From: Synechococcales cyanobacterium PMM_0003
GTDB lineage: Bacteria > Cyanobacteriota > Cyanobacteriia > Pseudanabaenales > Pseudanabaenaceae
Assembly: GCA_949128015.1 (NCBI GenBank)
Contig: CASBRC010000453.1
Span: 1 to 18,486, forward strand
DNA length: 18,486 nt
Direction: 5' to 3'
Within the stretch, counting starts at the first letter, position 1; every line of letters begins with the position of its first letter. Below are positions 11,521 through 17,545 of the stretch, piece by piece. A program made the position numbers and the translations under genes. The notes under the pieces were generated by a model. That model saw only the letters and a list, made by a program, of their open reading frames with translations. It searched no databases and was not told the origin of the DNA.

Positions 11521-13431
11521 TTATTCGATCGGATATTTTGTGGTGTCTATCTTGTATTTTGTTATGAGGTCAAATCGCTCTAAAGTTAACAGCAACTCGA
11601 CTACCGCATTTTTGCTTTTCTTGTGATACTCGGTCTCTGTTTTCTTTAGTTTAGACCTGACAAAACTTGTAAATGTGTAAATTTCCCCGTCGGTATCTTC
11701 GAGCAATTTTATCACTTCTACTTTGCTAGGCAACCACTTATACCAGCCCTCAAATTCTGGGTTTAATTGGCTCTCAGTCTCAGGACTCTCACTCTCACTT
11801 TGGGGAATCTCACTAGCTGGGATGCCGATGCTGTCGTTGTTTGGGGTGTTTCCTGTGGGAGTCTCAGCCTGAGACTGAGACTGAGTATCACTTGGCTCGA
11901 TCGTCTCAAAGTTTGCTTTTAATTGCCTTAATTCCCTTGCTATTTCCTCATCTTCTTTACTATCAGCAACTGGCATGATTGTAGAGCTAGAACTAGGCTC
12001 ATCTAAAGTGATAGTTACACGAGGCATCAGTGCTAAAGTAGACTCATCGATCGCGCTAAATACGGCTGGCACTCCATACTTTTTAGAGAGTTCTATTACT
12101 TCTTGAATCTCTGATGCGATGCGCTGTCTGTCTTCTTTATTTGGGGTGATGTAAGCATTCGTAATTATTTGCTGCAATGATTGATACGTCCCCTGTTTTT
12201 TGCCTTTAGCTTTGACTTTAACCAGACCCTGACAAACAATCGCTAAATTATTGCGAATATTGCTGTCTTCTATTAATCCCAAAGCTGACAAAATATAACT
12301 CTGAGTACACACATAAAGGCATACGTTAAACTCGCGACCAAGAGTGACGATATCACCTAATTTTCTTTTTACATCTCTCCAAATTTCGGCTGGTAAATTC
12401 TGTAAAGCCAAATAGGTCGCATACCAATCGTCAAGTATCAGCCGGACTGGTATCTCATCATGCTCACGCTCATTTAGCGGTTCGGCTTTGCGGCGCTCTA
12501 ATTCCTTGTGTACTGTATCAATGAATTTTAAAGCTGTAGCGGCTTTATTGCTATCGAAAATCTTGACCCGCCCTTTTGCATTTAACCCCATAAAGGGATC
12601 GTTCTTTTGAGCTATAACATACATCTCAGCCTGCGGGTATAGTGCCATAAGGTCGCCCATCCACTTGTCTAGGGTGTGAGTCTTACCGCCACCTGTGGGA
12701 GCTACATTGAGAATAGACATTTTGAGATCCGCCATTGACTCCAAAATTGCCTCACCCCGATCGCTAAAAAGTTTGTAGCGATCTTCGGGAACCTCAGCCC
12801 CGGTAATTCCGTCTTCTTTAAGTCTTGATTTTGCACCCTCAGCAGCAAGCTCGATCTCAGCTTGATATTGTTCCGGTGTTTTCATGCCTGCAAAAGCAGT
12901 ATTTTGCAGTATAGGCGCTGCGGGTGCGATCGCTGGTGTGTTTTCCGGTTCGGGTGCAAACCAGCCGTTAGCAGCGCGAATATCATCAACCTCTTCTACT
13001 AAGCTATCTTCAAATAAAGCCATCTGAGCCTCACCTTTTTTTTGCAGTTTAGCGCGCTGCAAGCTTAAATTGTAGCTAGCTTGGATGTCCGCCTGAGCAT
13101 CTTCCTCTCTGCAATTGCGTTCATATTCGATTCTTTCTCTTTCTAATTCCGATCGCCTCTCTGCTGATAATGCGAGACCGGTTACACCCGCGGCTGCACC
13201 TATACCCCAAACTAATAACCGCAAACCGCCCCAACCCTGACTCACTTTTGCATCTTTGATTTTTTGATATTTTGGATCTTTTTGTTGCCAAACTGGAATA
13301 TCTATTGGCTGGTTTTCGATCGTACCCGTGATCCGAGTCTCAGGCTGTGTCATTGCACCCCACAGCCCCAGCGTCAATGCCAACCCATAAAATCCGCTTG
13401 TCATTAATGTTGCTTTCTGATTTCGGCTCAT
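11521..13431 (-). CDS. Membrane-anchored HerA/FtsK-type DNA-translocase ATPase
   Basis: 636 aa. Two N-terminal transmembrane segments (about 12-28 and 68-90) are followed by a charged coiled coil (about 90-150). The ATPase core has Walker A APTGGGKT (244-251), Walker B VRLILDDW (329-336) and a Gln sensor in CLYVCTQS (371-378). The C-terminal region (about 490-560) is a Ser/Glu/Pro-rich linker, followed by a small helical domain that may be a winged helix (about 565-636). The architecture resembles FtsK, HerA and VirD4-type ATPases that move DNA at membranes, for example in conjugation or phage packaging; which one is not decidable here. The start has GAGGA six bases upstream. It is the last gene of a minus-strand cluster from 15912 that also encodes a four-helix membrane protein and coiled-coil proteins, possible partners of a membrane machine. 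Confidence 0.75.
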   Translation of the reverse strand: MSRNQKATLMTSGFYGLALTLGLWGAMTQPETRITGTIENQPIDIPVWQQKDPKYQKIKDAKVSQGWGGLRLLVWGIGAAAGVTGLALSAERRSELERERIEYERNCREEDAQADIQASYNLSLQRAKLQKKGEAQMALFEDSLVEEVDDIRAANGWFAPEPENTPAIAPAAPILQNTAFAGMKTPEQYQAEIELAAEGAKSRLKEDGITGAEVPEDRYKLFSDRGEAILESMADLKMSILNVAPTGGGKTHTLDKWMGDLMALYPQAEMYVIAQKNDPFMGLNAKGRVKIFDSNKAATALKFIDTVHKELERRKAEPLNEREHDEIPVRLILDDWYATYLALQNLPAEIWRDVKRKLGDIVTLGREFNVCLYVCTQSYILSALGLIEDSNIRNNLAIVCQGLVKVKAKGKKQGTYQSLQQIITNAYITPNKEDRQRIASEIQEVIELSKKYGVPAVFSAIDESTLALMPRVTITLDEPSSSSTIMPVADSKEDEEIARELRQLKANFETIEPSDTQSQSQAETPTGNTPNNDSIGIPASEIPQSESESPETESQLNPEFEGWYKWLPSKVEVIKLLEDTDGEIYTFTSFVRSKLKKTETEYHKKSKNAVVELLLTLERFDLITKYKIDTTKYPIE

Positions 13432-13464
13432 GATATTCCTCTTACTTTCTGTTCTTACTTAAAT

Positions 13465-13478
13465 TCCCAACAGTGGGA
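13465..13478. repeat. TCCCA-N4-TGGGA palindrome, copy 9
   Basis: The loop is ACAG. It lies in the 118-bp gap between the membrane-protein gene and the ATPase gene, next to two GCGATCGC octamers. Confidence 0.85.
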
Positions 13479-13549
13479 TTAACCTTGGAGTTTAGTCTGA
13501 GATTTTACCAGGTGCGATCGCACTGAGTGCGATCGCCAACTAATAGCAT

Positions 13550-14098
13550 TTATTCCCGATCGACTCCTTTAGATGCAATTATTAAAGCTAAAACAGCTAC
13601 AACCGATGTGGTAAAAAGTATCGAAGTAGTTGCCAATACCCGCCAATTATCCCGTCCCCAGTCAAGCCCAGCGTCAGACATAGAAACAATTAAGCCTGCG
13701 GTCATTGCAATCAGCATTACAAAAACTCTTAATTTACATTCAGATTGATTTAGCTCCCTCCAGCAGCAAACCATAAGCCCTAAAGCACTTGCTACCGCGC
13801 TTAATGCAACACCCGTAGCTAACAAACCTGCACCAAACACCCTCATTAAGCAAATAGCCGTCCCCGTCCCTAACAAAGTTGAAATAGTAAAGCCGATCTC
13901 TACTAATACAATCCATTGTGAGTCCATGCGATCGTATAATGTCAGCTTTTTAGTCCTCACAGTTTCCTCGGATTTTTTGCGATTATCCGAGTATGCAGAA
14001 TTGCGCTGAAATTCCTCATAATCTTCTATTGCCTGCACTTCGATAGGATCATCTATTTGTCGATGATTTTGATATTGATATTGCTGTACTTCAAACAT
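13550..14098 (-). CDS. Four-helix membrane protein of unknown family
   Basis: 182 aa. A hydrophilic N-terminal part (1-58, with charged and Gln/Tyr-rich stretches) is followed by four predicted membrane segments (about 61-85, 88-113, 124-141 and 153-176). There is no signal peptide and the N-terminus is probably cytoplasmic. I recognise no family. It sits 12 bases after the coiled-coil gene and upstream of the HerA/FtsK-type ATPase, which also has membrane segments, so a membrane scaffold for that ATPase is a reasonable inference. GAGAGG lies eight bases before the ATG. It has no promoter of its own and is probably cotranscribed from 15912. Confidence 0.7.
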   Translation of the reverse strand: MFEVQQYQYQNHRQIDDPIEVQAIEDYEEFQRNSAYSDNRKKSEETVRTKKLTLYDRMDSQWIVLVEIGFTISTLLGTGTAICLMRVFGAGLLATGVALSAVASALGLMVCCWRELNQSECKLRVFVMLIAMTAGLIVSMSDAGLDWGRDNWRVLATTSILFTTSVVAVLALIIASKGVDRE

Positions 14099-14110
14099 TA
14101 GTTAGTCCTC

Positions 14111-14836
14111 TCAATTTCCAAAAGTAAATAATTTATCAAGCAATGATGACTGAGTTTTATCTGGACTTCTAACTGTGCTGTAATCATTGCCAGAATTTTC
14201 TGATCCAATCGAGTTGACAAATTCCATCGGCTTTCCGCTGGTAAAGGCTTTCAAGCGCGCTCTAGCCTCAGCATCCCGTTGAGCTTGACCATTATCTTTC
14301 TTTCTCCCAAATTGGGAAATAGCAGCCTCAGTTTTTTCGGTACTATCGGCAATACGTTGATCTGTTTTCGCTTTCCACACCCGAACCCTGTCTGCAAATT
14401 CACTACTGACAGCGCGAATTTCATCATCAGTAACTTTTGTTAAAAGACCTAGCTCTTCAGTTTTTCGCGATGTCCACTCTCTAAAATGTTCTTCATAAGC
14501 CGCCTTAGCTAACAGGGATGCCAAAACGTACTCATCTACTTCTTTCTCGGTCTTGAAATGTAATTTTTCGATGCTAGATCGAATTTCCTCTATTTCTTTT
14601 CTGGCTCCTTCTAATTCTTTAATAGCGTCAAACCATTCACGCGCCCATTCAACCTGCAATTTGGCATTGTCTTTTTTGATGTTTATTGCTCTCAGTAGAG
14701 CGGGATTCAAATTGCCTACGGTTTTGTATTGCGGGTTTGTTATCTCTGCTTTGAAAGTCAACCCGGTCGCATAACTATCATCAGGTTCTAATCCTGCGAT
14801 TTTTGAGCTTTTGCCTGTCGATTTTGCCTTAGCCAT
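14111..14836 (-). CDS. Coiled-coil protein of unknown function
   Basis: 241 aa. A basic N-terminus (MAKAKSTGKSSK) and a short ordered segment (TGLTFKAEITNPQYKTVG) lead into a long charged helical region (about 48-190: REWFDAIKELEGARKEIEEI..., then TDQRIADSTEKTEAAIS) likely to form coiled coils. The tail is Ser/Asn-rich and ends LLDKLFTFGN, a possible interaction peptide. The family is not recognised. The ATG lies one base after the stop of the preceding small reading frame (TAACATG), which indicates translational coupling. The downstream membrane-protein gene starts 12 bases after this gene. The context suggests a structural part of the machine formed with the membrane protein and ATPase. Confidence 0.7.
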   Translation of the reverse strand: MAKAKSTGKSSKIAGLEPDDSYATGLTFKAEITNPQYKTVGNLNPALLRAINIKKDNAKLQVEWAREWFDAIKELEGARKEIEEIRSSIEKLHFKTEKEVDEYVLASLLAKAAYEEHFREWTSRKTEELGLLTKVTDDEIRAVSSEFADRVRVWKAKTDQRIADSTEKTEAAISQFGRKKDNGQAQRDAEARARLKAFTSGKPMEFVNSIGSENSGNDYSTVRSPDKTQSSLLDKLFTFGN

Positions 14837-14837
14837 G

Positions 14838-14948
14838 TTACATATATCCCATTACTTCAAAAAAACTAACTGATGATGCCGTGTTGCTCAGATTGTCAGG
14901 CGGTAGATGCCCTATAAGCCTATTAATCGTGCGCTTAAGCCATTGCAT
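14838..14948 (-). CDS. 36-aa reading frame, possibly the end of a frameshift product
   Basis: From the ATG at 14948 it encodes MQWLKRTINRLIGHLPPD... to a TAA at 14838-14840, one base before the next ATG. GGAG lies nine bases upstream of the ATG. The same frame is open further upstream without any ATG, GTG or TTG, back into the end of the gene at 15038-15532. That part reads like a coiled coil (LEQLRARISALENQV). It is in the -1 frame of the upstream gene, and a slippery TTTTTTG occurs at the junction. So this is either an independent small gene or the C-terminal half of a -1 frameshift product. It fills the gap in the operon exactly, which supports it being translated. Confidence 0.5.
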   Translation of the reverse strand: MQWLKRTINRLIGHLPPDNLSNTASSVSFFEVMGYM

Positions 14949-15037
14949 AGTCGATCGCTCCCTATCTGTTTTTACTTGATTTTCGAGGGCGCTTATGCGC
15001 GCCCTAAGTTGCTCTAATTGCGCTCTATCTCTAGTCT

Positions 15038-15532
15038 TTAGAGTGTTGACAAAAAATCTGCGGCACTCATTCCGGTGTATTCACTACCAGGTAAAGCCTC
15101 AACAATAAACTCTGTCAATTTAGAGTCAAAAGCATTGCTATAGGCAGTCGCGGCGACATCGGCTGCTAAATTACCAAGTTGATCCCATTGTTGCGCTGTC
15201 TGAGTTAGAACCCGATTGATGTCCGCGTCACGGCTTGCCGTGCTAGCGGCGGCTCTTCTGCTTTTTTTCGCTGTGGCTGCTTTGATTTTTTCAGTTGAGG
15301 CAACTTCGATATTCCCACTGTTGGGAATATCGTCATTATTAACCGCGCTATTACCTGGTAGTGCTTTGATGTCTTGACGCAATATTCCGGCGGCGGACAT
15401 CGCCTCTACTAATGTGTGTTCTTGTTCTGCTGTCAGTTTGTCGATATCGAATCCTAGTCTTTGGGCATAACCCGCTTTAAGCGTGTTGTATTGTTGCTGT
15501 GAAATTGGCTGTGGCTGTTGATTCTTAGACAT
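15038..15532 (-). CDS. Unknown helical protein with a candidate -1 frameshift site
   Basis: 164 aa. The Gln-rich N-terminus (MSKNQQPQPISQQQY) is followed by a helical region (about 15-55, including LTAEQEHTLVEAMSAAGI). A polar linker (about 58-80) carries DIPNSGN, encoded by an internal TCCCA palindrome. Then come a basic stretch (KAATAKKSRRAAA, about 84-96) and helices to the end (INRVLTQTAQQWDQLGNL). No family is recognised. An AAGGGA Shine-Dalgarno precedes the ATG. It starts 11 bases after the stop of the HTH gene at 15544, so both are in one operon. The last sense codons contain T-TTT-TTG, and the -1 frame continues for 70 codons with protein-like sequence up to the next gene. Confidence 0.65.
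   Translation of the reverse strand: MSKNQQPQPISQQQYNTLKAGYAQRLGFDIDKLTAEQEHTLVEAMSAAGILRQDIKALPGNSAVNNDDIPNSGNIEVASTEKIKAATAKKSRRAAASTASRDADINRVLTQTAQQWDQLGNLAADVAATAYSNAFDSKLTEFIVEALPGSEYTGMSAADFLSTL
15050..15056 (-). other. Candidate -1 frameshift heptamer
   Basis: On the minus strand TTTTTTG in register T-TTT-TTG (preceded by GA of the same GAT codon) lies four codons before the TAA of the gene at 15038. Slipping by -1 joins the gene to the open coiled-coil frame ending at 14838. No stimulatory structure was verified; a GGGCGCGCATAAGCGCCC stem lies about 40-60 bases downstream. Confidence 0.4.
15313..15326. repeat. TCCCA-N4-TGGGA palindrome, copy 10 (inside a gene)
   Basis: The loop is CTGT, extended to ATATTCCCA...TGGGAATAT. 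It is the only copy well inside a reading frame, encoding IPNSGN in a linker of the gene at 15038. Confidence 0.85.
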
Positions 15533-15543
15533 GATAATTTCCC

Positions 15544-15912
15544 TTATTTGTGTGTGCTGTAAGTTGTGTGTAGCTTGTAAAATGCAAGCTCATTAGCCTG
15601 TATTGTTTGGGCGATCGTATCGCTTGGATATGATTGCTTCCTTAGCTCAGAAAGTAGAATTAAGCAATGTACTTGATAATCGTCTAGCGGTGGATGTTTC
15701 TTTCTTTCTACCTCTGATTGAATTACTAGAAATTCCCAAATCTTGAAACTGTGAGGAAGTTTTAGTAAATTTGAATGTATTTCAAACTCCCATTTGTAAA
15801 TAGTTTCCACTGATACTTTTAAATGTCTTTGGAGCGATCGGCGCGTCCAGTTTTGCGGTCTTGTGTTTCTGTGGGGGATGACATCCCCCGACTCCATAAC
15901 TGCTAACCTCAT
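15544..15912 (-). CDS. HTH DNA-binding protein, first gene of the ATPase operon
   Basis: 122 aa from the ATG at 15912. An internal ATG at 15897 has a better-placed GAGG nine bases upstream and would give 117 aa. Residues about 18-45 (NWTRRSLQRHLKVSVETIYKWEFEIHS) look like a helix-turn-helix of the MerR or replication-regulator type. A helical remainder (FKIWEFLVIQSEVERK, HCLILLSELRKQ, SDTIAQTIQANEL) may give dimerisation. No family is recognised with confidence. It heads the minus-strand gene set running to 11521, so it is a candidate regulator of that set. It is divergent from the gene at 16179, with an operator-like palindrome between them. Confidence 0.65.
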   Translation of the reverse strand: MRLAVMESGDVIPHRNTRPQNWTRRSLQRHLKVSVETIYKWEFEIHSNLLKLPHSFKIWEFLVIQSEVERKKHPPLDDYQVHCLILLSELRKQSYPSDTIAQTIQANELAFYKLHTTYSTHK

Positions 15913-16004
15913 CTTTTTTTCTGTTTAACTCTTTATTGCGTGTATCATAAAGCCCCCGTTTGATGTGGCTAATCTTAACCCGTCGCCGTTTCGCTCTATG
16001 TCTA

Positions 16005-16036
16005 CTAATATGCCATACTACTCAGGGAACTGTCAA
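16005..16036 (-). promoter_or_regulatory. Promoter of the ATPase operon
   Basis: On the minus strand TTGACA (complement of 16031-16036) precedes an AT-rich TATGGCATATTAG. The candidate -10 boxes are CATATT at 18 bases and TATTAG at 20. The -10 region resembles the extended TATGG motif of the other promoters, but the -35 is canonical rather than CCGG. The leader is about 90 bases. Confidence 0.55.
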
Positions 16037-16100
16037 GGGGTAAAGCAAAAATAATTCAAATTGGCTACAAGCCTGATTCTAGCGTGATGCAACTTTGATT

Positions 16101-16121
16101 CAAGATTAACGATTAATCTTG
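16101..16121. promoter_or_regulatory. Operator-like perfect palindrome in the divergent region
   Basis: CAAGATTAA (16101-16109) pairs with TTAATCTTG (16113-16121) around CGA. It ends 11 bases before the -10 of the gene at 16179, taking the place of the CCGG box. The rest of 15913-16178 holds only the two promoters. Confidence 0.65.
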
Positions 16122-16132
16122 ATATACGGTGG

Positions 16133-16138
16133 TATAGT
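16133..16138 (+). promoter_or_regulatory. -10 element of the gene at 16179
   Basis: TATAGT, within GGTATAGTATAG, lies 40 bases before the chosen ATG. No CCGG or TTGACA is present at -35. The palindrome 16101-16121 covers that position, so this promoter probably depends on a bound regulator. Confidence 0.6.
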
Positions 16139-16178
16139 ATAGATGTCCGCACAGATACCGATCAATTTAGGAGCCAAA

Positions 16179-16481
16179 ATGACCAAAGTAATCCCGATCG
16201 CCCCAAACAAGCACGGGCGGTATTATGTGAACCTACCGCCGTACTATCTGTATATATTGGCGATCGAAGCGTGGCTGAAAGGGCGATCGCTACCAGAAGA
16301 AGCCGGATCGCTTCTATGCTCTAAGCTAGGGGAGCGTGAAAACAAACGGGTAGAGATGTTAGCACTACTCGCAGACCGGATGGGAATCACGCCGCAAGCT
16401 CTCAGAGACGGCATTCTAGCAGGTACGATCGCCCCCGACCTTACCTCTATCGTTTCTGAAGAGCCAACCGAGACCGAATAG
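16179..16481 (+). CDS. Small protein with possible DNA-binding fold (unknown)
   Basis: 100 aa from the ATG at 16179, chosen because AGGAG (16169-16173) lies five bases upstream. An earlier in-frame ATG at 16143 nearly touches the -10. The N-terminus has a beta-like stretch (KVIPIAPNKHGRYYVNLPPYY), followed by helices (YILAIEAWLKGRSLPEEAGSLLCSKL, split at about 45, and RVEMLALLADRMGITPQALRDGIL). The last pair resembles the helix-turn-helix of small repressors (inference). Residues 90-100 are acidic. It is transcribed divergently from the ATPase operon, and the palindrome 16101-16121 in front of its promoter would suit autoregulation. No family is recognised. Confidence 0.65.
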   Translation: MTKVIPIAPNKHGRYYVNLPPYYLYILAIEAWLKGRSLPEEAGSLLCSKLGERENKRVEMLALLADRMGITPQALRDGILAGTIAPDLTSIVSEEPTETE

Positions 16482-16485
16482 CCAC

Positions 16486-16522
16486 AAAAAAGCCTCTAAC
16501 CATTTCCGGTAGAGGCTTTTTT
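16486..16522. terminator. Bidirectional terminator between convergent genes
   Basis: The 13-bp perfect arms are AAAAAAGCCTCTA (16486-16498) and TAGAGGCTTTTTT (16510-16522). The T tracts on both strands serve the genes ending at 16481 (plus) and 16546 (minus). Confidence 0.85.
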
Positions 16523-16545
16523 GCGGTCGGACTGACTTTTAACTT

Positions 16546-16839
16546 TTAATGCGATCGGGCGATCGGCTTAGCAGCGTGACCCTCGATCCGGTATTGCTTG
16601 ACCTGATCAGCCGTGATACGATTTACCAGGTGGTGAGCATTTACTAAGTCTTTAGGAGTGTAGCGGTTATATCTTGCCTCTAGTTCCCGTGTCCACTCCA
16701 TGAAGCGATCCTCAGACCAATTTTCCTCAATATCTCTGGTCACGCCGTCAAAAATATCAGCACCTAAAGCGGCCGGGAATCCTTTCTCGACAAACTGAAT
16801 TTGTACCACAATCCGAGTCTGAGCTAATAATGCTGTCAT
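16546..16839 (-). CDS. Small unknown protein (97 aa)
   Basis: The N-terminal part is beta-like (MTALLAQTRIVVQIQFVEKGF). The remainder is helical and charged (DIFDGVTRDIEENWSEDRFMEWTRELEARYNRYT, split at about 45) and ends KQYRIEGHAAKPIARSH. No motif or family is recognised. It is monocistronic with a CCGG-type promoter, so it belongs to the same presumed regulon as the paralogues and the KilA-N gene. The start has no Shine-Dalgarno, but the -10 is 28 bases upstream, as in the other members. Confidence 0.6.
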   Translation of the reverse strand: MTALLAQTRIVVQIQFVEKGFPAALGADIFDGVTRDIEENWSEDRFMEWTRELEARYNRYTPKDLVNAHHLVNRITADQVKQYRIEGHAAKPIARSH

Positions 16840-16862
16840 TGTTTTTTGCTTTTTAATGTCTC

Positions 16863-16896
16863 ATTATAGTATACTATATCAACTCGCAGAAACCGG
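16863..16896 (-). promoter_or_regulatory. CCGG-type promoter of the gene at 16839
   Basis: On the minus strand CCGG (16893-16896), 19 bases, then TATACT (complement of 16868-16873), preceded by TATAG. An overlapping TATAAT (complement of 16863-16868) follows. Confidence 0.75.
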
Positions 16897-16922
16897 AAAA
16901 TCAGGATAAGTTTTCGGGTCGT

Positions 16923-16936
16923 TCCCAACACTGGGA
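16923..16936. repeat. TCCCA-N4-TGGGA palindrome, copy 11
   Basis: The loop is ACAC. It is followed by TTAATCTTTGC and a CGATCG site, the same tail as copies 12 and 13. The rest of 16940-17060 shows only CGATCG-rich sequence and a CGCAGCACCTT motif also seen at 5824. Confidence 0.85.
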
Positions 16937-17060
16937 TTAATCTTTGCGGGCGATCGCCCTGAGATAATCGAGTCAGTGCAGCACCATTAAACCATTACTG
17001 CATAAAGAACTCAGTTGATTTAGGATGCGATCGCGCAGCACCTTGCGGGCGATCGTACCT

Positions 17061-17086
17061 AAGAAAAAACCCGCGCGGGGCGGGTT
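17061..17086 (-). terminator. Terminator of the gene at 17114-17332
   Basis: On the minus strand AACCCGC (17086-17080) pairs with GCGGGTT (17074-17068), followed by TTTTTTC. It is nearly identical to the terminator at 17483. Confidence 0.75.
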
Positions 17087-17113
17087 CGGTGTTGCGGGCG
17101 ATCGGGCGGCGGT

Positions 17114-17332
17114 TTAATGCGAGTTGTAGAACGTGCTACCCGCGGCAATCTTTTTATTTACTCTGGAAAAGTGAGCCGCGGCGGTTCTTACGATATAATG
17201 TACCCGGTTAAAATGTAAAGGATAATAAAAGATTTCTTTAACCGATCGCCCGCTAGCTTTATGAATCAAAATGTACGTTTCTCGCATCTGATGATCCTTT
17301 AATTCTCTGAGTTGTGGGGTGTGCTTAGCCAT
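17114..17332 (-). CDS. Small basic unknown protein (72 aa)
   Basis: 72 aa from the ATG at 17332 (MAKHTPQLRELKDHQ...). The in-frame ATG at 17404 is rejected because the CCGG-type promoter lies within that extension. The protein is rich in His, Arg and Lys with beta-like stretches (ETYILIHKASGRSVKEIFYY, FNRVHYIVRTAAAHFSRV). No family is recognised. Its own promoter and terminator indicate a real monocistronic gene in the same regulon as its neighbours. Confidence 0.6.
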   Translation of the reverse strand: MAKHTPQLRELKDHQMRETYILIHKASGRSVKEIFYYPLHFNRVHYIVRTAAAHFSRVNKKIAAGSTFYNSH

Positions 17333-17365
17333 TTGATTTTTTACTTTATTTTGTTTGCTTATTAT

Positions 17366-17394
17366 ATTATACCATAGTATTCTAAGGTTTCCGG
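17366..17394 (-). promoter_or_regulatory. CCGG-type promoter of the gene at 17332
   Basis: On the minus strand CCGG (17391-17394), 19 bases, then TATAAT (complement of 17366-17371) with TATGG immediately upstream. This is one of the two best matches to the shared pattern. Confidence 0.8.
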
Positions 17395-17435
17395 CGATTC
17401 TCAAAGATTTTATTCGCGCTCGATCGCCCCGCGCT

Positions 17436-17449
17436 TCCCAACACTGGGA
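17436..17449. repeat. TCCCA-N4-TGGGA palindrome, copy 12
   Basis: The loop is ACAC, followed by TTAATCTTTGC as in copies 11 and 13. Confidence 0.85.
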
Positions 17450-17482
17450 TTAATCTTTGCGCCCGATCGTCCTGAGACTGCC

Positions 17483-17508
17483 AAGAAAAAACCCGCGCGG
17501 GGCGGGTT
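17483..17508 (-). terminator. Terminator of the gene at 17546-18313
   Basis: On the minus strand an AACCCGC/GCGGGTT stem is followed by TTTTTTC. It is a sequence duplicate of 17061-17086. Confidence 0.75.
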
Positions 17509-17545
17509 AAGTGTTAGGCGCGATTAAATCGAAGCGAACGGGCGG

